DNA from: Syntrophomonadaceae bacterium
Lineage (GTDB): Bacteria; Bacillota; PH28-bin88
Assembly (NCBI GenBank): GCA_018333865.1
Contig: JAGXSE010000066.1
Span: 130,919-194,918, forward strand
Length of the DNA: 64,000 bases
Direction: 5' to 3'
The position numbers were made by a program, and so were the translations under genes. The stretch's first letter is position 1; every line of letters starts with the position of its first letter. The notes beneath the pieces were generated by a model. It was not told where the DNA came from. It saw nothing but the letters and a program-made list of their open reading frames with translations, and made no database searches. Positions 24,376 to 34,121 of the stretch are shown here, piece by piece.

Positions 24376-25347
24376 TTAAACAATAAGCTCTACCACATCA
24401 TGATCTGCCAGAACATATTCCCGGGGAACCGACTGCCCGTCAAACTTGGCTGAGCCCCAAATACGAGCGCCTTTCAGCCGCTCGGGAAAGTCCCGGTGGA
24501 TCAGGTAAGCCAGGTCAAGGATACTGCTTCCCTCAGGTAAAACCATGGGAGCGGTACGGTCCGCCTCCTTGCCTGGAGCCCTTGTGTATACCCGGATCAC
24601 TTCAATCATTTGAAACAGCCGGTTTTTAAGCTGCTCCAGGTTAATACCCGTCCGGGCGGAAACCAGCATTAATTCCGGCATCGCAGGAATTAATTCCCGC
24701 ATAATCTCCGCATTCCCGGCACTGCCGGGGAGATCACCTTTATTGGCAGCTATCAGAACCGGGATACCTTCAGCCCTCTTTTGCGCAGGCTCGGAGCCAA
24801 TGATCCGCTTGGCCTGCAAATAGTCTAAAGCGATCTGTACCTGCTCTGGGCAGTCTCCATCCGATGCATCGACAACAAGCAAGATTGCATCCGCCCTGCG
24901 CAAAAGGCCGCTTAATCCCGGCGGATGGGTATCCGCAGTTATAGGCGGAAGATCGACAAGTTGGACCATCACATTTTCATAAGGCATCATTCCTGTTACC
25001 GGGATGGTGGTTGTAAAGGGATAGTCGCCGACCTGAACTTTGGCCCGGGTAAGGCTCCCAACCAGAGAGGACTTGCCGGTGTTCGGGCAACCGAATACCG
25101 CCACCTGGCCCGCCCCCTCTTTGGGAATGTTAAAGGGGTCGAAACGGGCCGAGGTCTTTTTCTTTTCCCCTTCTTTTCTGAGCTTGGCCAGGCGGCTTTT
25201 TATATCTGCCTGAAGTTTTTCGGTCCCCTTATGCTTAGGAATTACCGCCAGCATATCTTCCAGAGCGGCGACCTTGTCTTCCACACTGGCGGCTTTTTTG
25301 TAAGCTTCTTCCGCAATGTAGTACTGGGGGGTAAGGTTGGCCGGCAT
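24376..25347 (-). CDS. TGS-domain GTPase (Obg/DRG-like)
   Basis: 323 residues. An N-terminal helical part (about 1-70, rich in Lys and Glu) precedes a GTPase domain with G1 GCPNTGKSSL, G3 VDLPP, and G4 AANKGD. The C-terminal TGS domain runs from about 255 (EGSSILDLAYLIHRDF to HDVVELIV). This arrangement resembles DRG/Obg GTPases that bind ribosomes or RNA. The G3 element is DLPP instead of the usual DTPG. It is probably a stand-alone gene, convergent with the DUF881 genes. Confidence 0.85.
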   Translation of the reverse strand: MPANLTPQYYIAEEAYKKAASVEDKVAALEDMLAVIPKHKGTEKLQADIKSRLAKLRKEGEKKKTSARFDPFNIPKEGAGQVAVFGCPNTGKSSLVGSLTRAKVQVGDYPFTTTIPVTGMMPYENVMVQLVDLPPITADTHPPGLSGLLRRADAILLVVDASDGDCPEQVQIALDYLQAKRIIGSEPAQKRAEGIPVLIAANKGDLPGSAGNAEIMRELIPAMPELMLVSARTGINLEQLKNRLFQMIEVIRVYTRAPGKEADRTAPMVLPEGSSILDLAYLIHRDFPERLKGARIWGSAKFDGQSVPREYVLADHDVVELIV

Positions 25348-25407
25348 GCTAGTCTACCTCCCTAATCCTGTTAAGGCATTGCTAACCAGTAATTAGCCTT
25401 TTGCTAT

Positions 25408-26667
25408 TTACAACTTTTCCGATGCTACCGCCAAGGGCTTTTCCGCCTCATATGCCTTTGCCAAAACATCAACAAGATGAACCACCTGTTGTTTATGCCC
25501 GCCTATATTTAGCCGGCCCTGGATGCGCAGCATACAGGCCGGGCAAGCCGTCACCACTGTATCCACTCCGGCCTTAATAACACCTGCCAGCTTCCGCTGA
25601 CTTATTTTAGCGGCTATTTCCGGATAAAACCCCTGGAACATTCCACCTGCACCACAGCAGCTATCAGCACCCTCCATTTCCACATATTCAATTCCCGGCA
25701 GACTGGTTAAAATCCTTCTTGGCTGAACGGCAATTCCCTGGGACCTGATCAGATGGCAAGGGTCATGGTAGGTTACCTTGCCATAAATCCCTGGCAGCGA
25801 AGTCAAATCAACCTGCAATGTGTCAACCAGAAACTTGGTAATGTCGACAGTCTTAGCGGACAGTTTTTGGGCAGCCTCGTTTTCAAGCAGATCGCCATAG
25901 TTTTTGAGCATTGATCCACATGAAGCACAGCCAGTAACAACGACATCAACATCCAGCTTGTTAAATAGCTCTATATTATGTCTAGCCAATTCCCCAAAGG
26001 TTTTGCCCTCACCGTAAACAAACTGCGGTGTGCCGCAGCAGCGTTGCTCTTTCGGCACTACTACTGCTACGTTATTGGCATGCAGTACCTTTACAAGATT
26101 CCTGGCTGTAGGAACTATGGTATGGCTCATGAGACACCCGACAAAAAACGCTGCCTTGAGCCTGGGATTTTTTAATCCAGGCAGTTTTTGGGAGCTATTT
26201 ATAAAGCTTTCGTCTGCTACCGGCAGTCCTGCAAGGTCAATACCTCTGAACTCACGGAACCATTTCTTGTCTTTAATCATTTTCAGGGACCTGAAAGCCA
26301 TTTTCTGCATGGTATTACTGGGAAAGACCCTTCTTAAGGCTATGCTTTTCGCAAGTGGGAGCCCTTTAGTTGCTGCAAGATCCTGCCGGGCAGCCAGTAT
26401 CAACTTTGCGGTAGGTACTGCGCTGGGGCAAGTCTTTGTACACTCCAGGCAAAGTGTGCAGCTGTTAACGGCGTCTTCATAAAACCTGCTTCTCGCTAAA
26501 ACACCGTCTGCCACAGCCTTAATTAGCCTGATCCTGCCGCGGGCACAATTAAATTCATTCAAAGTTGCCTTATAAACCCGGCATGTGGCCTGGCAGAAAC
26601 CACACTTGTTGCAGCTGTTGAGTTTTTCATATATTTCTTTGGTTTTTAATATGTTCATGCCGCTCAC
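25408..26667 (-). CDS. Iron-sulfur subunit of a glycolate/lactate oxidase-type complex (GlcF-like)
   Basis: 419 residues. Two [4Fe-4S] ferredoxin motifs near the N-terminus (CNKCGFCQATC and CTLCLECTKTC) are followed by two CCG domains (VTGCASCGSM with CCGTPQF, and DSCCGAGGMF). Such proteins accept electrons from a GlcD-type flavoprotein. It overlaps the GlcD-like gene by ATGA (26664-26667), so they form a unit. Electron acceptor and substrate are not evident. Confidence 0.9.
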   Translation of the reverse strand: MSGMNILKTKEIYEKLNSCNKCGFCQATCRVYKATLNEFNCARGRIRLIKAVADGVLARSRFYEDAVNSCTLCLECTKTCPSAVPTAKLILAARQDLAATKGLPLAKSIALRRVFPSNTMQKMAFRSLKMIKDKKWFREFRGIDLAGLPVADESFINSSQKLPGLKNPRLKAAFFVGCLMSHTIVPTARNLVKVLHANNVAVVVPKEQRCCGTPQFVYGEGKTFGELARHNIELFNKLDVDVVVTGCASCGSMLKNYGDLLENEAAQKLSAKTVDITKFLVDTLQVDLTSLPGIYGKVTYHDPCHLIRSQGIAVQPRRILTSLPGIEYVEMEGADSCCGAGGMFQGFYPEIAAKISQRKLAGVIKAGVDTVVTACPACMLRIQGRLNIGGHKQQVVHLVDVLAKAYEAEKPLAVASEKL

Positions 26668-28037
26668 ACCCCCACTACTTTTCCGGGATTCAAAATATTA
26701 TTAGGGTCGAACAGCCTTTTAATGCCTTTCATTAAATTAAGCGCCGTGGCCGAAAACTCCCACTCCAAATAGGGCAGTTTTAGGCTGCCAATTCCATGTT
26801 CACCGCTTAAAGTACCTCCAAGTTCCAGGGCAGCCCTGCAGATTTCACCCTCCGCCTCGTGAACCTTTGCTACCTCCGCCGGGTCTCTTTCATCAAATAA
26901 GACCAGCGGGTGCAGGTTTCCGTCACCGGCATGGGCCAGAACTCCAATCGGCAGCTGGTATTTCTGGGAAATTTCTACTATCTTATTGACTATTGCGGGC
27001 ATTTTATTTCTCGGCACAGTAACGTCCTGCAGGGAATAGGAAGGCCTCCTGCGAGCCACGGCACCTATCACGGTACGCCTTGCAACCCAGAGCTGGTCAA
27101 CCTCCGCCGCAGATGTTGCCAATTTGAACTCGCGCATCTTATTTTTCCGGCAAAGCTCACGGATGGTTTCAACCTGTCTGGGCAAGTCTTCCTGATAACC
27201 GTCCACCTCGATTAACAATATGGCGGCAGCATCCCTGGGCAGACCTGCCCTGGTATGATCCTCAGCACAATTGATCAAGAGGTTATCCATCATTTCCAAG
27301 GTAGTTGGCACAATGCCCTCACCAACCATATCCGCTACCGCGTTAGTGGCATCTTCAATCCTGGCAAATGAGCACAGCATGGTTTTTTTGGCTGCGGGAA
27401 GAGGACTGATGCCGACAATTATCTTGGTAAATACTCCGAGTATCCCTTCTGAGCCAATCATCAGCCTGGTCAGGTCGTAGCCATCGGTGACCGGTTTGTT
27501 TTTGCTGCCCGTCATGACCACTTCCCCCGTGGGAAGCACCACCTCCAAACCGCGGATATAATCCCTGGTTACACCATATTTCAAACATCTGGGGCCACCG
27601 GCGCATTCGCCCACATTGCCGCCAATGGTACAGACTTTCATGCTGGCCGGGTCGGGCGGGTAATAGTAGCCCAGGGGAGCCAGCACTTCCTGAAAATCTG
27701 CATTTACCAGCCCTGGCTCAACTACCGCCAAAAGATTGTTTGTGTCAATTTCCAGGATGCGGTTCATCCTGGTGAGGTTAAGCACTATTCCTCCCCGCCA
27801 TGGTACGGAGCCGCCGCTTAAGTTTGTTCCCGCCCCCCTTGAGACAACCGGTATCAATTCGCGATTAGCAAGCTTGATAACCTGCGCGACTTCCTCTGTG
27901 CTTCCGGGAAAAACAACCGCATCGGGAGGATATTGTGTAAGAGTTGCATCATAGCCATAGACCAGGTTTTCATCGCATTTGCAATACATAGTTCCCACAA
28001 TTTTTTTCAACTCGGCAGTTACAGCTGAAGACAGCAC
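26664..28037 (-). CDS. FAD-linked oxidase, GlcD type (glycolate/D-lactate dehydrogenase)
   Basis: 457 residues. PCMH FAD-binding features are SRGAGTNLSGGSVP, the PPDPAS substrate loop, GGNVGECAGGPRCLKYG, and a C-terminal FAD-linked oxidase domain with GHAGDGNLHPL and LSGEHGIG. These fit glycolate or D-lactate dehydrogenases and related 2-hydroxyacid dehydrogenases. The GTG at 28037 is chosen since GAGGGAGG precedes it; a longer frame to 28082 would overlap the previous gene and lacks a site. It forms a complex with the GlcF- and GlcE-like neighbours. Confidence 0.92.
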   Translation of the reverse strand: MLSSAVTAELKKIVGTMYCKCDENLVYGYDATLTQYPPDAVVFPGSTEEVAQVIKLANRELIPVVSRGAGTNLSGGSVPWRGGIVLNLTRMNRILEIDTNNLLAVVEPGLVNADFQEVLAPLGYYYPPDPASMKVCTIGGNVGECAGGPRCLKYGVTRDYIRGLEVVLPTGEVVMTGSKNKPVTDGYDLTRLMIGSEGILGVFTKIIVGISPLPAAKKTMLCSFARIEDATNAVADMVGEGIVPTTLEMMDNLLINCAEDHTRAGLPRDAAAILLIEVDGYQEDLPRQVETIRELCRKNKMREFKLATSAAEVDQLWVARRTVIGAVARRRPSYSLQDVTVPRNKMPAIVNKIVEISQKYQLPIGVLAHAGDGNLHPLVLFDERDPAEVAKVHEAEGEICRAALELGGTLSGEHGIGSLKLPYLEWEFSATALNLMKGIKRLFDPNNILNPGKVVGV

Positions 28038-28053
28038 TTTAATTCCCTCCCTC

Positions 28054-29304
28054 TTAACCCACCATGATCCCATGCGGATCAAATAGGCGCCTTAAACCAG
28101 CCTCAAGCTGCTTAAGTTCCCCAATATGGGATAATATCCCAATCTTTTCGCCGGCCATTCTCCCACCTATGAGGCGCAGTTCTTTTAACACCATTTCTTC
28201 AAATTGCATCAGGCCGGATAAATCCTGAGCATCAATAAACACATCCATTGCTACCACACCACAATGGATAATCATCTCATGGGAAATTCCAGCCTGCCCG
28301 GCGGCCTTATCTAAGATCCCAATGAGGAGTTGGGTTTTGGCCGGGAGAACGGTAAAGCTATATGTTGGCGGATAAGCATGTGCCCTGGAGAAATAGCCGC
28401 TCCACACACATGGGGACGGTTCTTTTGTGCTCTTTTCGATCTCATTTTCCTCACTTATAATCTGTCGCCTTTTAATTCCATATTTCTGGTAAACAACATC
28501 TATTTCGGCCAATTGGCGCTGCAAGGACTCCGCAAAGCCTTCAACTTCAGTTAAAACAGCGATTTGCCCTTTTTCAATACCGGGCAGCTGCATTTCCAAG
28601 GCCAACCGGGACGTGATAACTTCATTGCGGGCCGGGAGCAATCCCCGAGGCCCCAGGCTATTGGTCGCGTTGACAGCATCAAGCAGGCTGCTGGCACTCG
28701 CAATTAACAGTTTGCGCGCTTTTGGCTTTGGCAAGAGGCGCACAAGCACCCTTGTAATAATACCCAACTGAGAATGTGAGCCAATAAACAGTCCCATCAG
28801 GTCAAGCCCTGATACGCACTTAATGTTCTTACCCCCCACACTCAGAACTTCGCCGGTAGGCAGAACTGCTTCCACACCCAAAATGTACTCTCTCCATTTT
28901 CCGTACCTGCCGGTGTTAAGGCCCGTATGGTTTGCGGCAATAGCTTCGATCATGGGTGAAGTATAGTCCCAGATTGATATAGGAGGAAAATAAAAACCCT
29001 GTTTTTTCATCTTTGCCTGAAAAGTACTCAAAACAATTCCTGACATTACCGAGGCAGTCAAATTTTCTTTGTCTACCTCAATTATTTCGTTCATCTTGCT
29101 TAAATCCAGTATCAATACAGGTTCCCGCACGTTTGCTCCGGCTCCGGACTTTTTAACTACAACTTTAGCGTTGTTTTCATGGGCCAGTTTTACAATACTG
29201 CTTACTTGACCGGTACTGGCGGGAAAAACAAGCATATTGCCCTTTTCCTCTACATATTGACCTGCTCCAAGAATTGCCGGCAGTTTAGCCCACCAATCTT
29301 TCAT
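28054..29304 (-). CDS. FAD-binding oxidase subunit, GlcE-like
   Basis: 416 residues with a degenerate FAD_binding_4 domain: [27 protein letters not shown], then [15 protein letters not shown]. The C-terminal region ends with [11 protein letters not shown]. It is shorter and more divergent than the GlcD-like neighbour, fitting a GlcE-type second flavin subunit. Residues about 290-305 ([13 protein letters not shown]) are coded by the dispersed GGGGACGGTTCTTTTGTGC repeat, an unusual intragenic copy. It overlaps carB by four bases and so probably shares transcription with carAB. Confidence 0.8.
   Translation of the reverse strand: MKDWWAKLPAILGAGQYVEEKGNMLVFPASTGQVSSIVKLAHENNAKVVVKKSGAGANVREPVLILDLSKMNEIIEVDKENLTASVMSGIVLSTFQAKMKKQGFYFPPISIWDYTSPMIEAIAANHTGLNTGRYGKWREYILGVEAVLPTGEVLSVGGKNIKCVSGLDLMGLFIGSHSQLGIITRVLVRLLPKPKARKLLIASASSLLDAVNATNSLGPRGLLPARNEVITSRLALEMQLPGIEKGQIAVLTEVEGFAESLQRQLAEIDVVYQKYGIKRRQIISEENEIEKSTKEPSPCVWSGYFSRAHAYPPTYSFTVLPAKTQLLIGILDKAAGQAGISHEMIIHCGVVAMDVFIDAQDLSGLMQFEEMVLKELRLIGGRMAGEKIGILSHIGELKQLEAGLRRLFDPHGIMVG
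28412..28435. repeat. Intragenic copy of the GGGGACGGTTCTTTTGT repeat
   Basis: ggggacggttcttttgtgc with flanking bases matches the core of the repeats at 5705 and 20690. It lies within the GlcE-like open frame and is read in frame. It may be an old insertion accommodated in a loop. Confidence 0.6.
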
Positions 29305-32300
29305 CCTGTCACCTCTTTCGGATTAAAATTTTCGCATACCTGACGGTGGTACTCCTGAATCGACTTGATACCCATTTGTTTCTGGTTTAGCCTTTCTATC
29401 GCCGTCACAGCTGCCAGAGCCCCTGCCATTGTTGTAGTATAGGATACCCGGTGCTGGATCGCAGTTCTCCGGATGGAAAATGAGTCCTTCTGGGCCTGGG
29501 CACCGGTTACAGTATTGATCACAAAATCCACTTCTTTGTTTTTAATCGCGTCTACCACGTGGGGTCTGCCTTCGGCTACTTTATTGATCACCTCTGCATC
29601 AAGTCCACGCTCCTGCAGAAATTTGGCCGTACCCCTGGTAGCCATGATTTTAAAGCCTTGACACAACAGCCTGGCGGCAATATTCGCCGCCTGTTCTTTA
29701 TCTCTGTCCTTGACACTGATGAAGATCTTGCCTGAAGAAGGGATTCTGTTCTGGCTCGCCGCCTGGGCCTTGGCATAGGCCAGGCCAAAGTCCTCGTCGA
29801 TCCCCATTACTTCTCCTGTTGATTTCATCTCTGGCCCCAGGATCACATCTACTCCCGGAAACTTATTGAAGGGAAAAACTGCCTCTTTAACCGCAACAAA
29901 CGGTATTTCCACTTCTTTGTTCAAACCAATCTCAGCCAGGCTATGGCCCAAAAGCGCTTTGGTCGCCAATTTGGCAAAAGGTATTCCGGTCGCCTTGCTG
30001 ACAAAAGGGATCGTGCGGGAAGCCCGCGGATTGACCTCCAGGATGTAAACAGCTTCGTTTTTTACAGCATACTGGACATTCATCAACCCCCGCACACCAA
30101 GCTCAGCCGCCAGGGCTTTTGTCTGGCTCTTGATTTCCTCCAGCACCGCGCTCTGCAGGGAACGCGGCGGCAGGGAGCATGCCGAATCGCCGGAATGAAT
30201 ACCAGCTTCTTCAATATGCTCCATGATCCCGGCAATAACCGTGTCTTTGCCGTCTGAGATCACGTCCACATCAACTTCCACAGCATCCTCCAGGTATTCG
30301 TCAATCAGCACCGGATGTTCAGGGGATGCTTCAAGTGCCCGCCGCATGTAGTCCTGTAGGCCTGCGTCGTCATAAACAATCTCCATCGCTCTCCCGCCGA
30401 GAACGTAGGAAGGGCGGACAATCACCGGGTAGCCAAGGCTTTTGACAGATAGCAAGGCTTCTGCTACCGAAGTTGCGGTAACGCTTTCCGGTTGCCTTAA
30501 ATTCAGTTTGTGCACCAGTTCTTTAAAACGTCCCCTGTTCTCCGACCGGTCAATCGCTTCATGAGAGGTGCCGAGAATCTTTACTCCCGCTTCCCACAAA
30601 GGAACGGCCAGCTTCAGCGGCGTCTGACCGCCAAACTGCAAAATCACTCCTTCCGGCTTTTCCAGCTCAATAATATTCAACACATCCTCTGCGGTGAGGG
30701 GTTCAAAATAAAGCCTGTCCGCCGTATCATAGTCTGTGCTTACTGTTTCCGGATTGCAGTTGATCATAATCGCTTCATAACCCAGTTCCTGGCAGGCAAA
30801 AACAGCATGGACGCAGCAGAAGTCAAATTCAATTCCTTGCCCGATTCTATTGGGCCCGGAACCCAGAATAATGATTTTAGACCGCCCGGAATCGACCGCC
30901 TCGCATTGGGCGGTGGCAGTCTGTTCCCCGGCCTGATAATAAGGCCTTTCGTAAGTGGAATAAAAATACGGAGTATAGGCCTTAAACTCTCCGGCACAAG
31001 TATCTACCATCTTATAAACCGGATAGATGCCAAATTCCTTGCGCCAGCTTCGGATTACCCCCTCTGCAACACCTGCAAGTTCACCGATCCTCAGGTCGGA
31101 AAAGCCGTATTCCTTGGCTCTCCGCAAAAGCTCAGGTGGCAACGTAACAGTTTTTCCGTCTTTTTTCCGGGCGAAGCAGGCTATTTCGCTTTCCAGGGAA
31201 ACCATCTGCCGGATGTTGCACAAAAACCAGGGGTCCACACCGGAAAGCTTGCTGATCTCATCAACAGACAGGCCTCGCCTGAAAGCCTCCGTAATGTACC
31301 AGAACCGTTCGCTGCCTGGAATCATCAGTGATCTGCGCAATTCAGCCAGATCTCCTTCCTTGCGTTCCAACCCATAATTTCCCTTTTCCAGGCTCCTGAC
31401 AGCCTTGCATAGCGCTTCTTTAAAGGTCCGGCCAATCGACATTACCTCGCCCACCGACTTCATTTGGGTCATCAAGGTTCTGTCCGCCTCCGGAAACTTC
31501 TCGAAAGCAAAGCGCGGAAATTTAACCACCACATAATCAATCGCCGGCTCAAAGGAAGCAGGAGTCTCTCTGGTAATGTCATTGGGGATTTCGTCCAAAG
31601 TCAGGCCGACTGATAGCTTGGCCGCTACTTTAGCAATCGGAAAACCAGTCGCCTTGGAAGCCAGGGCCGAGCTTCTGGAAACCCTGGGGTTCATCTCAAT
31701 CACTACCATCCGGCCATTTGCCGGGTTGACGGCAAATTGAACATTGGCCCCGCCGGTCTCCACACCTACTTCCCGCATGATCGCAATACCTGCGTGCCTC
31801 ATCTGCTGGTATTCCTTATCTGTCATGGTCTGCGCCGGCGCTACAGTGATGCTGTCGCCGGTGTGAATGCCCATGGCGTCAAAATTTTCAATGGAACAGA
31901 TTACCAGCGCGTTATCAATTCTATCCCGCATCAGTTCCAGCTCGTATTCCTTCCAACCTAAAACCGACTCTTCCACCAGCACCTGACGCGTCATGCTGAG
32001 CTCCAAACCACTTGCCAGGATGGATTTGAATTCATCGATATTATAAGCAATCCCGCTCCCCGTACCCCCTAAAGTAAAAGCTGGGCGCAAAATAGCCGGA
32101 AAGCCGATTTCCTTTATAATTTCCATGCCCTCGGCTAACGAGTTCACCGCCACGCTTTTGGGTACCTCTAAACCAATTCTCTTCATCGCCAGCTTAAAAA
32201 GCTCCCGGTCTTCCGCCTTTTTGATGGTTTCCAGGCGCGCCCCGATCAATTCCACGCCGAACCTGTCCAGCACCCCTTTTTCAGCCAGTTCTACCGCCAG

Positions 32301-32591
32301 ATTAAGTCCCGTCTGCCCGCCAATGTTCGGCAAGAGAGCGTCTGGTCTTTCCCGCTCAATAATTTTTTCTAACATCTCTGTGTTCAAAGGCTCAATATAT
32401 ACAGCATCGGCCGTTTCCGGATCAGTCATGATCGTGGCTGGATTGGAATTGACCAGGACAACCGTATAGCCTTCCTCGCGCAACGCTTTGCAGGCCTGGG
32501 TGCCGGAATAGTCGAATTCGCATGCCTGGCCGATCACAATCGGCCCCGAGCCGATCACAAGTATTTTTTTTAGATCCGTCCTTTTCGGCAT
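29301..32591 (-). CDS. carB: Carbamoyl-phosphate synthase, large subunit
   Basis: 1096 residues, normal length. Makes carbamoyl phosphate for pyrimidines and arginine using two ATP and ammonia from CarA. Two ATP-grasp halves are visible: first half [20 protein letters not shown], second half [19 protein letters not shown], and each has the NPR(V/A)SRSSAL or [16 protein letters not shown] segment. The C-terminal MGS-like allosteric domain begins about 965 with [13 protein letters not shown]. It starts on the last base of carA (TAATG). Confidence 0.97.
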   Translation of the reverse strand: MPKRTDLKKILVIGSGPIVIGQACEFDYSGTQACKALREEGYTVVLVNSNPATIMTDPETADAVYIEPLNTEMLEKIIERERPDALLPNIGGQTGLNLAVELAEKGVLDRFGVELIGARLETIKKAEDRELFKLAMKRIGLEVPKSVAVNSLAEGMEIIKEIGFPAILRPAFTLGGTGSGIAYNIDEFKSILASGLELSMTRQVLVEESVLGWKEYELELMRDRIDNALVICSIENFDAMGIHTGDSITVAPAQTMTDKEYQQMRHAGIAIMREVGVETGGANVQFAVNPANGRMVVIEMNPRVSRSSALASKATGFPIAKVAAKLSVGLTLDEIPNDITRETPASFEPAIDYVVVKFPRFAFEKFPEADRTLMTQMKSVGEVMSIGRTFKEALCKAVRSLEKGNYGLERKEGDLAELRRSLMIPGSERFWYITEAFRRGLSVDEISKLSGVDPWFLCNIRQMVSLESEIACFARKKDGKTVTLPPELLRRAKEYGFSDLRIGELAGVAEGVIRSWRKEFGIYPVYKMVDTCAGEFKAYTPYFYSTYERPYYQAGEQTATAQCEAVDSGRSKIIILGSGPNRIGQGIEFDFCCVHAVFACQELGYEAIMINCNPETVSTDYDTADRLYFEPLTAEDVLNIIELEKPEGVILQFGGQTPLKLAVPLWEAGVKILGTSHEAIDRSENRGRFKELVHKLNLRQPESVTATSVAEALLSVKSLGYPVIVRPSYVLGGRAMEIVYDDAGLQDYMRRALEASPEHPVLIDEYLEDAVEVDVDVISDGKDTVIAGIMEHIEEAGIHSGDSACSLPPRSLQSAVLEEIKSQTKALAAELGVRGLMNVQYAVKNEAVYILEVNPRASRTIPFVSKATGIPFAKLATKALLGHSLAEIGLNKEVEIPFVAVKEAVFPFNKFPGVDVILGPEMKSTGEVMGIDEDFGLAYAKAQAASQNRIPSSGKIFISVKDRDKEQAANIAARLLCQGFKIMATRGTAKFLQERGLDAEVINKVAEGRPHVVDAIKNKEVDFVINTVTGAQAQKDSFSIRRTAIQHRVSYTTTMAGALAAVTAIERLNQKQMGIKSIQEYHRQVCENFNPKEVTG

Positions 32592-33727
32592 TACCCTCTG
32601 CCTCCAATCATTTCTTTAAACCTGCTAAAAAGATGGATCGCATCATATGGCCCTGGTCCGGCTTCCGGATGGTGCTGAACGGAAAAGACTGGCAGTTCCG
32701 TATGGCGCATCCCTTCTTCTGTCCCATCGTACAGGTTTTTATGCGTCAGCCGGGCTTGACCCCCCAAGCTGCCGATATCCACACAGTAGTTATGGTTTTG
32801 CGCTGTAATTTCGACCCGGCCTGTTTCCAGGTCCACCACGGGATGATTCCCGCCGTGATGCCCGAACTTAAGCTTGTATGTCCGGCCACCCATTGCCAAC
32901 CCCAAGATCTGATGTCCCAGGCAAATGCCAAACAGCGGCTTTTTATCCAGCAGTTTTTTAGCGCTTGCAACAGCATAGGTCACTGTGGCCGGGTCGCCAG
33001 GCCCATTGCTTAAAACCACACCATCGCAGTCCATCTCCAGCACTTCTTCGGCCGGTGTGAGCGCCGGCACCACTGTCACAGCAAAACCGGCTGCTGCCAG
33101 ACAACGCAAGATACTGTATTTAACACCCAGGTCGTATACCACTACCTTAAGCTCTGCTTCGCTCTTATCTGTTAGATTGTACCACGGCCGGCAATCCTGC
33201 GGCCAACGATATGGTTTATCCGTCGAAACCTCCTGCACCAGATCAACTGCCCTGATCTCCGGGTGCGCCCTGACTTTTACAAGCAAGCTTTGGACATCAA
33301 AATCGACCGTGGAGATAATCCCCATCTGTGAACCGTAATTGCGCAGATGAATTGTTAAAGCCCGGGTATCAATTCCTTGAATGCCGACAATCCCTTGATC
33401 TTGCATGTAACCGCCCAGTGACTTGCAACCCGCATTGCCTCCGCCGGCACGCCAATTACTGGGAAAATCAAGGTATTCCTTCACCACAAGGCCTTCTGCC
33501 TGCACGCCTCCGGCAGACTCCACATCCTCGTCGTTAACGCCGTAATTACCGATCTGGGTGTAGGTCATTGCCACAATCTGTCCTTTGTAGGAGGGGTCGG
33601 TTAAGATCTCCTGATAACCGATCATCGAGGTGTTAAATACCACCTCTCCAATTGTTTCTCCTGCTGCCCCAAAGTTTGTTCCCTCAAAAACAGTCCCATC
33701 GGCCAGGACCAATACTGCCCTGTTCAT
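32591..33727 (-). CDS. carA: Carbamoyl-phosphate synthase, small (glutaminase) subunit
   Basis: 378 residues. The N-terminal domain has [14 protein letters not shown] and the class I glutaminase triad is seen as Cys in [12 protein letters not shown] and His-Glu in [11 protein letters not shown]. The protein supplies ammonia from glutamine to CarB. The upstream leader has a PyrR-type attenuator and a sigma-70 promoter. Confidence 0.97.
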   Translation of the reverse strand: MNRAVLVLADGTVFEGTNFGAAGETIGEVVFNTSMIGYQEILTDPSYKGQIVAMTYTQIGNYGVNDEDVESAGGVQAEGLVVKEYLDFPSNWRAGGGNAGCKSLGGYMQDQGIVGIQGIDTRALTIHLRNYGSQMGIISTVDFDVQSLLVKVRAHPEIRAVDLVQEVSTDKPYRWPQDCRPWYNLTDKSEAELKVVVYDLGVKYSILRCLAAAGFAVTVVPALTPAEEVLEMDCDGVVLSNGPGDPATVTYAVASAKKLLDKKPLFGICLGHQILGLAMGGRTYKLKFGHHGGNHPVVDLETGRVEITAQNHNYCVDIGSLGGQARLTHKNLYDGTEEGMRHTELPVFSVQHHPEAGPGPYDAIHLFSRFKEMIGGRG

Positions 33728-33868
33728 AGTTTTCTCCCTTCTTCCCGGTATTCTTTAGCTCTGTTTACTGCGATTGCATCAGGCTCATAAGCACCTTTGA
33801 ACTTTCGCCTAATCACAGGCTTGCAAAGAGATTTAAAGAACCATTTTCGGGATGGCTATCCAGGCAAC
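33728..33868. other. Leader between attenuator and carA
   Basis: About 140 bp of the carA 5' untranslated leader, downstream of the attenuator stem. I see no gene or further motif here apart from the carA ribosome site GGGAGAAAA. Confidence 0.4.
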
Positions 33869-33908
33869 AAAAAAGGCCAACCGCACGGTATATACCGCCT
33901 GTCAGCCT
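33869..33908 (-). terminator. Attenuator terminator of carAB
   Basis: On the minus strand AGGC (33908 down) pairs with GCCT around an extended CGGTATATACCG palindrome, then six T residues. This is an intrinsic terminator inside the carA leader; the PyrR-box sequence lies directly upstream. Confidence 0.85.
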
Positions 33909-33935
33909 GAAAAAATATCATCCTTCACAGCCAAA

Positions 33936-33966
33936 GCCTCCTTTTTAGCCTCACAGGACTAAGTTA
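33936..33966 (-). promoter_or_regulatory. PyrR-binding RNA element of carAB
   Basis: The minus strand reads TTAAGTCCTGTGAGGCTAAAAAGG, close to the PyrR anti-antiterminator pattern with AGUCCnGnGAGGCU followed by AAGG. It lies about 25 nt upstream of the attenuator stem. When UMP-bound PyrR binds, termination would be favoured. The carA leader therefore follows the classic pyr-operon pattern. Confidence 0.85.
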
Positions 33967-33986
33967 AAGGTGCCCACTTGCGATGA

Positions 33987-34015
33987 ATGTTATCATAAAG
34001 ATTTCCGCCCGTCAA
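33987..34015 (-). promoter_or_regulatory. Sigma-70-type promoter of carAB
   Basis: TTGACG (34015-34010) and TAACAT (33992-33987) are separated by 17 bp on the minus strand, 20-50 bp before the PyrR element. The -10 overlaps TATGAT, a second possible reading. Confidence 0.7.
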
Positions 34016-34067
34016 CAAAAAAGTGGCCTGTCGAAAAAGCTTCAAACTATTCCTTGCACATTGATTG

Positions 34068-34113
34068 AATTGGGAGCGGGAGCGGCTAAAGATCGCCAAC
34101 TATCCCAATTTTT
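34068..34113. terminator. Hairpin after cimA with T-run on the plus strand
   Basis: AATTGGGA (about 34068-34075) pairs with TCCCAATT (about 34104-34111), then TTTTTTT on the plus strand. It lies just after the cimA stop. The T-run is on the plus side, so it would stop rightward transcription better than the leftward ilv-leu transcript. Role uncertain. Confidence 0.4.
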
Positions 34114-34121
34114 TTCCAGCG

